From assembly GCF_000143415.4 (NCBI RefSeq), contig NW_003314432.1, positions 85,501 through 149,500 on the forward strand: a DNA stretch of 64,000 nt. Direction: 5' to 3'. Shown piece by piece: positions 34,335 to 46,543 of this stretch. Under the pieces are notes generated by a model that was not told the origin of the DNA, searched no databases, and saw only the letters and a program-made list of their open reading frames with translations. The number at the start of each line of letters is the position of its first letter. Position 1 is the stretch's first letter. The stretch comes from Selaginella moellendorffii (Eukaryota; Streptophyta; Lycopodiopsida; Selaginellales; Selaginellaceae). A program made the position numbers and the translations under genes.

Positions 34335-34990
34335 CGGTTGGAGTTGTCTGTAGACAGCGAGAGCCAAAAGCCCATGACTCTTTATGTTCTCAAACAAAGC
34401 CTCGGCTTCTTCCAAATGCCCTTTCCTGGCAAATGCTGTGACGAGGGCAGTCTGCGCAACGATTGTCTTCACGGGCATCCGATCAAAGAAATCCTTGGCA
34501 GAAGCTATCTTTCCACTGCGGATGCAAAGCGTGATCATCACATTTCAAGAGATCTCGCTCTTCTCTGGAGCCAATTCGAAAATCTCTCGCGCTTTATCAA
34601 GATGCCCGTTGTCGGCATATGCCGTGACGATCGAGTTCCACGTCGAGGCATCTCGCCGGAGCATCCCATCGAACGTTCTGCGCGCTCGATTTAGATATTT
34701 CGCCTGTGCGTAGGCCTGGATCATGATTTGGGAGGAGAAGAGCTTAGGATTCTCTATGGATTCCAAGATTGCACGGGGCGTCATCGACGCTGCCGCATTT
34801 GCCATACATCTGGACGAGCAGATTCGCGAGGTATTTGTTGCGGCGGTGCTCGCTCTGCGCAATGCGGGCGTGGATTTGCCTCCCTGTGTCTGGAGCAGAC
34901 GAAGTGGAAGCCCTAGTGAAGAATAGTGAGTTTTGGATGTAGTATTCTGAGCTTCTCGTGATCATGGCCCCAATTCTAAAGCTGTTAAAC
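34335..34990 (-). pseudogene. PPR protein N-terminal fragment, broken and truncated
   Basis: PLS-type PPR start read right to left, with an ATG at about 34,990. It has GRQIHARIAQSEHRRNKYLA and NLLVQMYGKCGSVDDA, then a frameshift near 34,790. The next frame reads ILESIENPKLFSSQIMIQAY, NRARRTFDGMLRRDASTWNS and LDKAREIFELAPEKSEIS, followed by TGA at 34,543-34,545 where a Trp codon is expected (IS*NVMIT). It continues to FARKGHLEEAEALFENI (about 34,390). The PPR text ends near 34,340 and SEC16 text begins on the same strand within about 60 bp. It is unrelated in detail to the large PPR-DYW pair: the motifs vary normally and there is no tandem identity. Confidence 0.75.
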
Positions 34991-35770
34991 ATAGTTGATA
35001 GAGATGGCGCAGGGATGTGTGTCATCTTTGAAGCTATGGATCAAATGCAAAAGAGCTTATAGAAATTCGCTGATGATGATGTGGTGGACAAGCAGAGAAT
35101 TGAAATGATTAAAGCATTCATATACAATAATGATTAGTTTGGTCCAAACTGTTAGCTCATGATGCACAATTGTCTGCAAAGTGTGGCTGTTGTTTACATC
35201 CATTGTGGATGGACATGGAAGAGGATGTTGAAGGCAATGATACCCATGCATACTTTGAATAGATTTCAAAGGGGGATTTGAAGCTTAAGGAAACGTTAGT
35301 GCTTCAATTTCATGATTTCAAGAAAAATCAACCTACACAGATAAGACATAATCTAGAGAGTATATATCTCAACTCCTTGACCTGCAAAAGGTGGCTATAT
35401 AAGTGCTCAACCAATGTATTTCAATTTTTGATGCTAAAAGAAATTAGAGCATTTGGAGCATTGTCTAGTCTAAGAGAAGAGCTCAGTTGCTAGTTGTGAA
35501 CATGAAAAGTTAGTGTATTGTTACACTAACTTGAAGTTAATCCAACTCATAGAGACAAAGGGCACCCCTTGTAAGGAAATTGATCATGATGATTTGGATT
35601 TAGAAGCCAATTGGGAGAGGCTTTTATATATGCAGCAAATGATGGAAGAATTCTAAGAACTTTTATAAGAGATAGATGAAAGTGTTGTATGATCTTGAAA
35701 TCATGCAGTAGAATATCCTAATATTTAAAAGAATCTTTTAGAATCTTTTTCATTTCTTTAGGTTTTTAGG
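34991..35770. other. Unassigned stretch
   Basis: No gene recognised. A 71-codon plus-strand frame (35,278-35,493, including LVLQFHDFKKNQPTQIRHNL) has no family I know. It may be a retroelement remnant. Confidence 0.35.
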
Positions 35771-35771
35771 T

Positions 35772-36113
35772 TTGTTACTGACAAACGTGTTTGGAGAAAA
35801 ATTTGACATTTGCAAAATTATGCATTTGGAACGTTTGTGTGTTTGCTTGGTAAGTATGGTTTCTACCACGAATTCTTGCTCCAGATCGGGGAGAACTAAT
35901 AGAGGAGACTTGGAGGAATCATCATTTGAGCTCCACAAAGCTCAAAAAAATGGAAATCTTGTAATTTATGATAAAAATTACAGAGAGATCTTAGTATATC
36001 ATTTAAAGAAACAAGATAAATGGGTTACATATGCATTATGTGTTGAAAATGAAGGATATCTTGCTGTTTATAATACAAATTTGCAAATTTGTGTATGGAA
36101 ATCAAATTATTAA
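35772..36113 (+). pseudogene. Bulb-type (D-mannose-binding) lectin domain fragment
   Basis: The frame at 35,772-36,113 ends in two lectin-like sheets: FELHKAQKNGNLVIYDKNYR and ALCVENEGYLAVYNTNLQIC, then VWKSNY and a stop. The first resembles the QxDxNxVxY sugar-binding motif with Asn in place of Asp (QKNGNLVIY). In the second the motif is lost. Bulb lectins are normally secreted and about 110 residues or more per domain. This piece has no convincing signal peptide and its first 30 codons look non-coding. It is probably a captured or decayed fragment. Confidence 0.45.
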
Positions 36114-37180
36114 ATTTCTTTAACATTAAGATAATTCACCATGATTATTTTTAAATAAACTATTTCATATCATTAGCTAATAAAAAACAGGGAAAATTAC
36201 ATTTGTACCCCTAAAAATTTACAAAATAACAAATTTGCCTTAGAAGTTTTAAAATTATAGTTTTGATTCTACAAAGCTAGAAAACTACCCTTACTCAACC
36301 TTCAACTAAAATAATCTAGAGTATTATATTTAATTTGGGGCAAATGGGATTAAGGATTAGGGCTAATTGATTATTGAGGTTTGTGCTAGAAAGGAATTAC
36401 AGTAGGAAATTGTTTTGATTCTATTAAGGAGTTATAAAAGGTAATTAAAGTGATGTTATTTAGTATGAAGTCGTGATTGCTACTACATCATTAGTTTAGT
36501 TGATATAACAGTATTCAAGATTCACTCAGAGCACCACATTCAAATTGTGAGGCTTGTTGAAAAGACTTATTTTTGCTTTGGTTCGCAAAAGATTAATATT
36601 CCATGTCTTTTATGCAATTATAACTATCATATTTTACAGAGAGCATATGTAATTCTACACCCATCCTTGCTACTCACTTGAGGCTTATTGTGGCGCATAT
36701 ATAGGTCTTTTTTTCTGGAGGGCTTGTGCAAGAATAATACATAACCATTAAAAATCCTCTTAGTTATCTAAAGAAAAAATGTGTATAAACATAATACATT
36801 GGTTAAGATAAAAAGGGCTTTCCATTGTGGATGATGCCATTACGTAGAACATAGCAGATGAACTTGTTAGTAGCTAATTTAATTAGTTTATTTGATTTTC
36901 TTTCTATCTTATTTGTTATTCCCTTGAATATATGTTAATAAGTAGAATATTCTAGAATATTCTAGTTGAAGAGTGTTAAAAGGTTGAGTAAGGGTTTTCT
37001 TTTGTAATATGTAAAATTTTGTGAGATGGAAATTCATTGATTGTTCTTTTTTGTTCTTGTGGAGATGGACCATTTTACTTCGATCACAGCAAGCTCCATT
37101 CCAGAGGATGTAAGGACTGGAGGGAGGAGAGAGCCAATCTTATAAGCCCAGTGGAGTAGAGGAATTCTCACCAGAGAGTA
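36114..37180. other. A/T-rich stretch without recognised genes
   Basis: Nothing gene-like seen. It is followed by the GC-richer fucosidase region, so a base-composition step lies near 37,190. Confidence 0.5.
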
Positions 37181-37377
37181 AAATCTTTGCTTCTTCCAGG
37201 GTGTCCTTGTTCTTGCAAGGCAAGATGGATTATCTTCTTCTTCTTAGCCGTGATCTCCAAGCTAGATTGGAATGTTCTTTCTCCGTCCAGGATTCTCAAG
37301 AGCTGTGGAGGTCGCGCCCGGATTCTCGCAAGGAATACCTCGCGAATCGCGAATGCATGTGAGATCCAGCAAAGTTT

Positions 37378-38966
37378 ATGGCATTGCTCTTCCCCAATTT
37401 CGTGATTTCCACAGACACCTCAGAGGATTGCTTGCTCTCCTGGGGAGCACTGCTCAAGAACTGCCGGGATCTGTCACAGGTCTTTCTTGCTCCTCGAGAT
37501 ACTAGTGGAGCTGTCGCCCTAAATTCGCCCCCACCGCTCCCTCTCCGCCCAATTCCCTCATGGCGCCAGCTCCAGTTCCACTCGCGCCGCCTCTCGATGT
37601 TCTTCCACTTCGGCGTCAACTCGGAGCGTGGATCCGGCCACGAATCGCCCTCCATCTTCAACCCGGAGCGATTGAATACGTCGCAGTGGATGGACGCGGC
37701 CCAATCCGCGGGCGCGCAGCTCGTGATCCTCACGGTCAAGCACCACGACGGGTTCTGCCTGTGGCCCTCGGCCTACAGCTCTTGGCGAGGAGGGAAGGGG
37801 GATGTGGTGGCCGAGTTCGTGGCCGCCGCCAGGGAGCGTACGTGGGCTTTTACCTCTCGCCATGGGATTTGCACGAGAGCTGCTATGGCGACACTCTTCT
37901 CTACAACGAGTTCTACTTGGCTCAGCTCCCGGAGCTTCTTACTGGGTGAGTGAGACATTCTTTGCTTCTTCTTCACGCATTTTTCTTGGTGGCATGATCA
38001 CTGTGTGATATGTTTGCATTTGCTCCAGCCCATCAAACGGTTTTAGCATTAGGAGCTCGCGAGCTTGTGGGCTTTTGTAGTTTTCATCTCTAGCAGCAGA
38101 TGCCTTGACGCGGCATTCTGTTTTGGCGTGCAGATATGGGCCGATCTTCGAGGTGTGGCTGGATGGTGCGAAATCACCCACTGCAGTGAACATGAGCTAC
38201 GATTTTGAGCTCTGGTTTGACACGATTCATCCCCGGTGGCAACATCTTTTCCGATGCTGGCCCCGACATCCGATGGGTTGGGAACGAGTATGGCGAGGCT
38301 GGACAACCATGCTGAGCGATGGCGAACAGATCTTCCATTACGATTGGCAGGAGCGATGGCCAGTACGTAAAATCCATCCTTCCATGAAACTTTCGTTCTC
38401 GTGAAACTCAATCCAATTCGCAACATCAACAGGTACTTGATGTCTTGAGAGAGTGCTGGAACCGGCTGGCTCCCTCCGGAGTGCGATATCTCCATCAGGC
38501 CCGGTTGGTTTTGGCACAGGAACGAGGCTCCAAAATCCCTGGAGCAGCTGCTCGACGTTTTCTACAAATCATCCACCAGGAACTGCTTGCTTCTGCTCAA
38601 CGTCCCTCCAAACTCGTCGGGACTGATCGACGAATCTGACTTCCAGACGCTGGAGCGGTTTAGCTCCGCCATAGATTCCATCTTCAGCGTCAACTTAGCA
38701 GCGAATCCCTTGTCCGTGACAGCAAGCAGCGTTCACAGCTCTTCGTTCGGGCCGAAGCAAATCCTTGATGAGCGTATGGAAACTTTCTGGGCTCCAATGC
38801 AAGGGGAGTCAACCGGCTGGATCGAGCTTGATCTTGGCAAGGTCTCAAAGTTCAACACACTGGAGATCCGAGAGCCAGTAAACATGGGACAAAGGGTCAT
38901 GGAATATCATGTCAAGGCATGGGACAGCGAGCTGGGCTGGTACCTGGTGAGCAACAGTAGCACCAT
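37378..38966 (+). pseudogene. FUC1: GH29 alpha-L-fucosidase with discoidin-like tail, broken and truncated
   Basis: Resembles plant FUC1-type enzymes that remove alpha-L-fucose from cell-wall glycans. The first part (about 37,530-37,840) has LSMFFHFGVNSE, PSIFNPERLNTSQW and LVILTVKHHDGFCLWPSAYS. A frameshift follows near 37,838, then GFYLSPWDLHESCYGDTLLY. Intron of about 190 bp (37,945-38,133), then YGPIFEVWLDGAK with the nucleophile Asp. A second shift lies near 38,231 (NIFSDAGPDIRWVGNEYGEA is in another frame). TGA stands for the Trp of TCW near 38,313. ECDISIRPGWFWH, LLLLNVPPNSSGLIDESDF and the discoidin-like region (IELDLGKVSKFNTLEIREPV) run to about 38,950. The end is cut at a G run (38,968-38,977). 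The signal peptide and start are uncertain. Confidence 0.8.
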
Positions 38967-40958
38967 TTGGGGGGGGGGAGGGATCCATTTATCTGCTTCT
39001 TTGGTTTATACTTCGATATATACAACCTGAGGCACTTGTCTTCTATTTATAAGAGAAATTACAAGAGGATATACCCCTCTAAGTGGATCAAGATATTATC
39101 AATGAAGTCAACAGTCATCTCGGCATATCATAAAGAATACGAGTACTTGCTTAGCAAATGCTGTGGTGTTGATCACACACCGCAAGCAATGAAGCCCTAG
39201 GAGTGCATAGCATAACACCTGTCACCATGCCCTCTTCTCTTCCCGGCCACACATGCATCCTGCTCATTGGCCACCACAACATTGAGCCAATATTCCCACT
39301 AACCATGGCCACTGGTCCTGGCCTGGGCTTGGGGTGGCCTCTCCTTTCTGAGAACTATGGCTTCTGAGGCTGCCCCGGGCCTAGGATCAGACGGCTGTGG
39401 GGGTATGGTCCCTTCGTTGTTATTATTATAGATATTTCATGGATACACATTTCAGGTATGAGAAGCATAGCTTTGGGTTGGAAATCCCTGGCCTGATCAA
39501 TAACAGTCTCTTTGCATCACTCCTAACAGATTGGAGCCTAGAGAACAACCAAAAAAAATCAAGAGATAGCCCTCTACCCTTTGAGCTTGTGGAAAGTACC
39601 CTTGCATGGAGGTGGTAGCTGGTTAAACTTGAGAACTTAGCTTGTCTGGAGGACCTACTGTTGCTCTTGTGTCCTTGCCACAAAATCACACTTGCAAACA
39701 TGAATGATTATAAGGTGGTGGAGGATTAGTTTTACAATAACTTTTAAGCATTACTATTATTAAGCTTAGAGAATGTTTTATATGCTAAATTATACTTGGC
39801 AGATAATATTAAGCCTTGGTGGAGAACAAAAGAGGTTAATAAAGGACCAGTGGCCACTTGGGAAATGATAAAAATGAAGATCCGTACAACTTATATATCC
39901 AAACATTGAACTAGTAGTTCTCATATTTAAAAGCTTTGAAAATAAATTAGAAACATCTTTTTGCAGAAACCGTCACTCAACTATATGTAATCAACGTGAT
40001 GACCATTATTAAAATGTTTTTAATTTATAAACACAAAATTATTCTACATAAATATCAACAATTAAATTATAGAATATTCAAGAATACCCAAGTATATCCT
40101 ATGTTGGTTTGCTTAAGCAAACCAAAAATATGCCTAAATTGAAGAAATACTCAAAGGTGTAAATGACTATAACTTAACTAAAGCCATAAAAGATAGGTAT
40201 TGTGGAAAAATAAAGAATATAAATATAACAAAATTGATATGTGTGCAAATACTAAACAGGTCATACACCTTATGGGTGTTCTTTGCAAATAGCCTGCAGA
40301 AAATAAGCTATTAAAATAAATATTTGATTTGTAAAGAATACTTTATGCATTAAAAATATGAGCTTATATAGCACTTTTTCTCCATCTAGCATGTCATAGA
40401 GGACATAGTAGCAATCTATTTAAATTATAACTCAATGTAGATTAAAATCACTAAAGGATGATCCTAATGATTCAAAACAACTATTATACTTGTCTCAAAA
40501 GGCTAGCAATATTCTAATCTGAATACCAATCCTGGATTTGGAATGATGCTAGACTGGAAGATTAAAGGGAACTGAAGTATATCTCTAGTTGAGTCTAGTA
40601 TTCCTAAGAGTTTAAGAATGATTAAGATTGTACTCCAATATGTTAGTTTTGAAAATTTTCATATACTTATATTCCATGATATTGGAAGAGAAGGGAATAG
40701 ATTGGTCACGAAACATTGAACAAGTGCTAGTTGCCATTGAAGAAGCAATATTGCCCTATACAACAACATTATATATAAAACTCCACCCTGCAGAATAGAA
40801 AGAAAGTTTTCGAAGGGAATGGATCAGTAGGAAATGGCACTTGTGATATTTCTTATTTCCAATGGGGAGAATTGTTTGGGATGTTGAGCATCCCTGATTG
40901 CTATGCTAGATAATATGTTTGATAACATATGTCAAACTTCTCATCATCAAATCACTTA
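38967..40958. other. Retroelement scrap and A/T-rich DNA before copy B
   Basis: At about 39,100-39,140 (atcaatgaagtcaacagtca, then catatcataaagaa) the sequence matches the antisense of the gypsy RT near 16,290-16,335, so a small RT fragment of that family directly follows the cut fucosidase. From 39,240 to 39,420 the DNA is GC-richer and unassigned. From 39,700 to 40,958 it is A/T-rich with no gene seen. Confidence 0.5.
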
Positions 40959-41410
40959 ACTTCATTTACGAAAACATCATCACAAGATATGGCTTACCTT
41001 GAGAACTCATCACTGATCAAGGAACACACTTCATCAATGAAACAATCAAGATTCTGGCTCAAGAATTCACTATCCAGCACAAGGCTTCAACACCATACTA
41101 CCCTCAGGGCAACGGTCAAGCAGAGTCTACAAACAAGACACTCAAAAACATCCTCATGAAAATCGTGAAAATAAATCAGAAAGACTGGGACGATTACATC
41201 TATAATGCTTTGTAAGCATATCGAACTGCATATAAAGTTTCAATAAATTCAACACCATTCAAACTCACCTACGGCCTTGAATCTTTGACACTACTTGAGT
41301 ACATCGTTCCATCACTATAAATGGCAATATAATACAAAATCAACCAAAAAGAATCAATCAAAAGAAGACTAACCATGCTAGAACAACTTATTGCTAGCTA
41401 AGATCCTTTG
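40959..41410 (+). mobile_element. Gypsy remnant 1, integrase end, copy B
   Basis: Start of copy B of the segmental duplication. It matches 2,086-2,515 (ELITDQGTHFINET at 41,005-41,045, then the QAESTNKTLK region with the catalytic Glu near 41,120). The sequence to the left is unrelated to copy A, so the duplication breakpoint lies inside the integrase core. Confidence 0.75.
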
Positions 41411-44110
41411 ACTATCTCGTTTTGAAGCTTTGGAATGCTCAAGGAGTCTTTTCTAACTCAGCAAAGATGTTGCTTCATATGATGGCCAAGGCTAACTATT
41501 ATCAAACAGTTCTTTTGATAGAGTTATGCAATCTCACATGCAAGGCACTACTTTGATGATGTCCTATGACTAAGGAGGAACATGAGATGCATGTGAGGCA
41601 AATGTTGCCACTATTGAGGGAGAACAAACTGTATTCTAAACTGTCAAAGCGTGACTTCTTCTTGGAGGAGATCACATATCTTGGACATGTGGTGCCATGA
41701 GATGGTGTGCGGGAAGATCCTCAAAAGACTCAGATAGTCATTGACTAGCTTGTTCCCCCTACTGTGCATGGGTTTCCTTGGTATGGTGGGAGTCTTTTGC
41801 CGGCTTGTGAAGAACTTCTCCTTGATTGCTGCTCCTTTGATGGATATTCTGCAAAACACCACCAAGCATGCTAAGTTGGTGTGGGGTGAAAGTGTCAAGA
41901 AGTGTTTGAGCAATTAAAGCAGTCATGTATATTCTACAGATATTTGCTTGTGATAAGCCACTTGTGGTAGAAGGCTAAGGCTCACACTATGGAGTCTATG
42001 CGTTCAGAGGGTATGGCTCATGAGTCCTTTTCTCTTTCTGATCCTAGTGAGCCCATGGGTGTCAGTGTGGACCAAGGAGAGAATGTATCTACTCGTGTTC
42101 TAGCTGACACTGCTGTCACTAAGCTTTCTGAAGGAGTGAAGAAGAATTGTATCAACTCATCTGAGCTATACAGTTGTTTGTGCAATGAGTTGTGCATAGC
42201 CAAGTGCTCAGTGTCCTCTTTGACTCTGGTGCTACGCATACTTTCATTAACAAGGCTAGTGATGAGGGTATAGGAGCTGTCTTGGTGCAAGACTGCTGTC
42301 CTATTGCCTACATAAGCTACAAGTTTGATGCAACTTAGCTGAATTGGCAACTCGGGATAGGAAGTTGTATGTTGTAGTTGTTGCGGTCAAAGAATGGAGG
42401 CATTATCTGTATGGTTTGAATTTTTCATGTGGATAACTTTACCACTTGTCACTCTTTCCACTCGCCAGATGGAGCTTTGAGGCCAGCTAGCTCATTCACT
42501 GGAGTTTTTGCAGGAAATGGATGTGCAGATTCCAAATCACCAGAGGGGTTTAAGGTGACGAAAACCGATTTCCCTAGGGATTCCGGAGTAAAAGTCAAAG
42601 GGTAATTTTGACCGTGAATTCGGAAGTTGCTAGGTTTTCCAAGATCTACAACTTTTCTTTAAGACAATTTTCCTGTTTCTAAAAGGAGTAGACAGTAAAG
42701 GTTGTTGTTTCTCCATTGTCTAGGATGGTGAACTTTATCTCATTTGGGAAGCTCTCCAGTGGTTTGCTGGATGAAATTAAGGAACTTGCTGACTTCAACT
42801 CCTTTGTAGTGAAGGCACGTGCAGTTGTTTTGAAGGGGGATGCCTCTTCCAATACAATTGTGCTTCCTTCAATGTATGAGATGGTTTCCTAGTCAAGAGG
42901 AATCGGGCTATGGTTCCTAGAGATGATGTTCTTTTACAGTGGATTCTGTAAGAGTGTCTGTTGCACCAAGTGCAGGACATCAAGGACGTGTGTTCTGGTA
43001 GAGATGCATTTATTTTGGCTTGGAATGTTGATAAGTATGTGCACAATTGTTAGACTGGCCAGGCAGTCACAATGGATTGTCAGAAGCATGAAGGTCTCTA
43101 CCATAGTTAACCTCAGTGGAAGTGGGATAGCATTTTCTATGAGTTTCATAGTAGGCACTTCAAGGCAATGATGCTATTTGGGTTGTTGTGGATTGTGTGA
43201 TGATGTTGGCTCACTTCTTCCTTGTGAAGATGAATGCTAAGGCTTTTGACCTTGCTCAGCTGTATTTCTCTATGGGCTGCATGAGGATGTTGTAAGTGAT
43301 CGGGATCCCACGTTCACTTTGGTGTTTTGGCAGATGGTGTTCCAGAAGCTTGAGACAAAGCTGAGCATGAGCATCCACAGTCAGATGGACAAACAAAACG
43401 AGTTAATTAGGTGCTGGAAGACATGCTGAGATCATTTGTTGGTCATTTGAAGAGGCAAGGTATTTGGGAGAAGTACCTGCCTTTGTTAAAGATTGCCCAT
43501 AACTGTGCCTTCCATTTGGCTATTGAGATAGCTTTGTTTATGGCAATGTATGGCTTTCAACCTCAGTCCCCTGTTGGTATGAACTTGGCTTCTCTTAAGG
43601 TGCGCCAGGCAAAGGAGTTGGCTGATGAGCATCATCAGCACAAGCAGTTTCAGGTTGGAGACAAGGTTTTCCTTCGGTTGTCTGAAGCTCAGTGAGCTCT
43701 TCAAGGTGGAGGTAGTTCTAAGTTGTTGCCACAGTACTGTGGGCCTTGGATTATTCTCAAACGAGCTGGAGACCTTGCCTATCAACTAGATTTGCCTAGT
43801 GGTGTGAACATTCATCCCGTCTTCTATGTAGGAAGTTGAAGGCATGTTTGCATTCTGGTAATATCTTGGACCAGTCTGCGATCAAGATTCCAGAGATAGA
43901 TGTTTGAAGGTTGGCCCTACTTGTGTGTTATAGCAACAGCTAGTGCGCACACATCATAAAACTTGGAGAGAGTTACTCGTTCAGTGGAATGGTTATTCTC
44001 CATATGATGCTACATGGGAAGCTGAGGATGATGTTGCTTCCTAATTTTGAGTATGACTTGGATGACATTCCAGAGGAAGAGGAGAATTAGTCGTTTGCTC
44101 CTATCCTTTC
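41411..44110 (+). mobile_element. Chromovirus remnant, copy B
   Basis: Duplicate of 2,520-5,215 with the same order. YFDD is near 41,549, then the RT thumb and the start of RNase H. The DSGATHTFI protease piece is near 42,225-42,255, RNase H resumes near 42,270, then integrase (43,020-43,600), the GPY/F-type tail (about 43,730-43,800) and the chromodomain-like end near 43,975-44,030. It has a short extra stretch near 41,985-42,015 and an extra segment (KVRQAKE) at about 43,598-43,618 that copy A lacks. Many stops make it dead. Confidence 0.8.
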
Positions 44111-44129
44111 TTTCTTTTCTGACCCTGTT

Positions 44130-45790
44130 GATGGCTGGAGGTGTTGTGTCACATGAGACAGTTAGTGGTTTTGTTAGCGGGATGCTTTGCTAGCTTCTCT
44201 CTCCTCAGCTACTGTTCATCATAGTTGGAGCAGAGGGGAAAATGTCACCATATTTCGTGATGAACCAGCTGATTCTGGACCTAGGTCTCTGATCAAAGAG
44301 CCAAATACCAACTGCAAATTTGCATGTGAAGAGGTGTTCAAGCATCTCCACGGGGTTTTCATTGCATAGAATACACAGAGTTTTGTGAACTGTGAGCCAA
44401 TCACCAATAGGGATGCTGTCCTGCACAAGAAGCCAGCTTACCTTAGCTTCCACCAGTGTCTTCCACATGTTCACAATGTACTTCTGATTCTTCAACTTTC
44501 GCATAAGCTTGGTGTCAATTTTATCCATCAAAAGCTCTCTGCCATGCTTAGACCTGTACATAAAAAAAGACACACTGAACTCATTACCTTCCCAGGATAA
44601 CTGAGGCGGATTCTATATAGGATCAGATATAGGTACTCCCCAAACTAGTGTATTGCAGAGCATTCTCCCAGTTGAACCTTAGGATCCAGTTCAGTGTATT
44701 TCCCTCTCTGATGATCCTTTTACCGAAGGCCATCCTGGGAACTGGGACCTCCTCGGGAACTATACATGGAAACAGTGCACCACTGTTATGGGGATAAAAA
44801 ACAATACCTTGAGGTGATGCGGTTGTTTCCATAACATGAGTCTCAGCACCATCAAGCATTATCCAATCACGAACCTATGATAACTTCAGTTTGTAAAGCA
44901 AGATGAAGGCGATCACAAGCGATGCTGCCTTAAGCTTTGATGTGGAGTTTTCATCCTGGGTTGTAATGGGTTGTCATGAGGCCATCCGATGAGCAGGGTT
45001 TGCTCCAAGCGGACGTTAAACAAATACCTGACTTTACCTTTTTCATTGTATCATACCTTGTCCACTGCTGAGGAAGAAAAACAAGATCCCAACAAGAACT
45101 TTGCTGTAAGTGATGGCTTGCTAGCTCTTTGTAGATCCAATAAGTTTTTGATCGAAGCTCCCACATTTCTATGCCACCTAGGCCAAAAACCTCTACCCAA
45201 GCCTGGAGCTGAACAGTCACCTATATACTGTTGATTACTGTTCTTATGCACTACGTTGAAGAACAAGCAATCAGCTAATGCCTCTGTCAGATGGTCTGGT
45301 TCTTTCTGACTTAACCTGGGTAGGAGTGTGACTTCCATATCTTCAACATCTCTTTTGCTATTCCATCCTGGACTTTCTTTGTGTTGAGAGGAGCAATGCC
45401 AATCGATTCCTTGTTTCTAGTTACCACTCTGTTTAGGCAAGATCTTCTGCAGCTAAGCTCTGAAGAGGAGGTGCCAGCTCTGGTTTCGTGGATATAAACC
45501 TGACACAAGCACTTTGAAGAGAAGAGCTTTGGATTGAATTCCTGGGTGTGGCACATTCTGAATAACTGAATTCCACTCTACTTTTGCCCAGACTTTGCAC
45601 CTGCTGGAGTTTCTAAAGTTTCTACATATGTTGTTGGTGATCAAGTGTTGGTGAGTTATCGGGTGTTGCGGATCCAAGGTTTTTGCTGCGTAGGTCCTTA
45701 TCACATCGTCCAACAAGTTGGTCCACAAATCTATGTGGTGACACTCAATGCACAACGTCAAGAGAAGATCCATGTGAAGCGGTTAGCTCG
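44130..45790 (-). mobile_element. LINE ORF2 C-terminal remnant, copy B
   Basis: Duplicate of 5,230-6,900. The zf-RVT domain lies at 44,205-44,573 (CILCNENPVEMLEHLFTCKF). Upstream pieces at 44,623-45,773 show the same broken frames, plus small deletions near 44,718 and 44,840 relative to copy A. Confidence 0.65.
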
Positions 45791-46098
45791 ATATTGTGTG
45801 TGAACGGATTGATGTAAGGATTCTACCATATATTCTATGATAGATATAGATAAACTCAACAAGATTGGAATACACTAACTTTTTAATAATAATAAATAAA
45901 AATTTTTTAATGTGTATTTATGGAGCCCACAAGAGTAGGAGTGAGGTGTTATTAAATTATGAATCCCACATTATTTATATGCTCATATGATCCTGAGGTT
46001 TAGGGATATGAGGGAGTAAGTTTTATGTAGAGGGAGGAAAAATAAGAATTAATTAGAGTGAAAATACGAGTTATTGTGAAATTAGAGTATAATGTGAG

Positions 46099-46401
46099 TT
46101 AAGAGTTAACACGAGCTAAGAGTAAAAACGTGATGTAGCAGCTTAAAAGAGGGAAGTAGGAATGCTCAGATGGAGTTCCACCAGGTAGAAAAGACAAGTC
46201 ATACCTCAAGCCTCGGATTGCTCTCACCCGGTTGCCTACTTTAACCAAGCCCCGAACCACCCAGCAGTCTTGGCGCACAAGGATGACATCAGCCCTAACC
46301 TCTTGCTCCACTGCTCCTACTTCTGAGCTGCTAGCAGCTTCTCCCCTCCTTAAAAAAAAAGGTCTGTTGTTCTCTTGGAGTTCAAGAGGCATCCTCTTCA
46401 C
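46099..46401 (-). CDS. Unrecognised open frame, copy B of 7,227-7,526
   Basis: 100 codons against 99 in copy A, the extra codon lying at SSSEVGAVEQ. Conserved polar text runs from KRMPLELQENNRPFFLRRGE to QDCWVVRGLVKVGNRVRAIR. It may be a downstream exon of the gene whose first recognised exon is at 46,544-47,120. No family is known to me. Confidence 0.3.
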   Translation of the reverse strand: MKRMPLELQENNRPFFLRRGEAASSSEVGAVEQEVRADVILVRQDCWVVRGLVKVGNRVRAIRGLRYDLSFLPGGTPSEHSYFPLLSCYITFLLLARVNS

Positions 46402-46543
46402 CGTCTCCTCTGTTTTTGCTAGCTAGTTAGCTCTTACAAGAAGGAGCACAAGCCAAGTTCAGCTCCATGCTCAGCTCTATCATCTCCTCTTTAAGACACC
46501 TCACCTCTTTGAAGCCATTCAGGAGAGCTAGCACGCTTCACGT

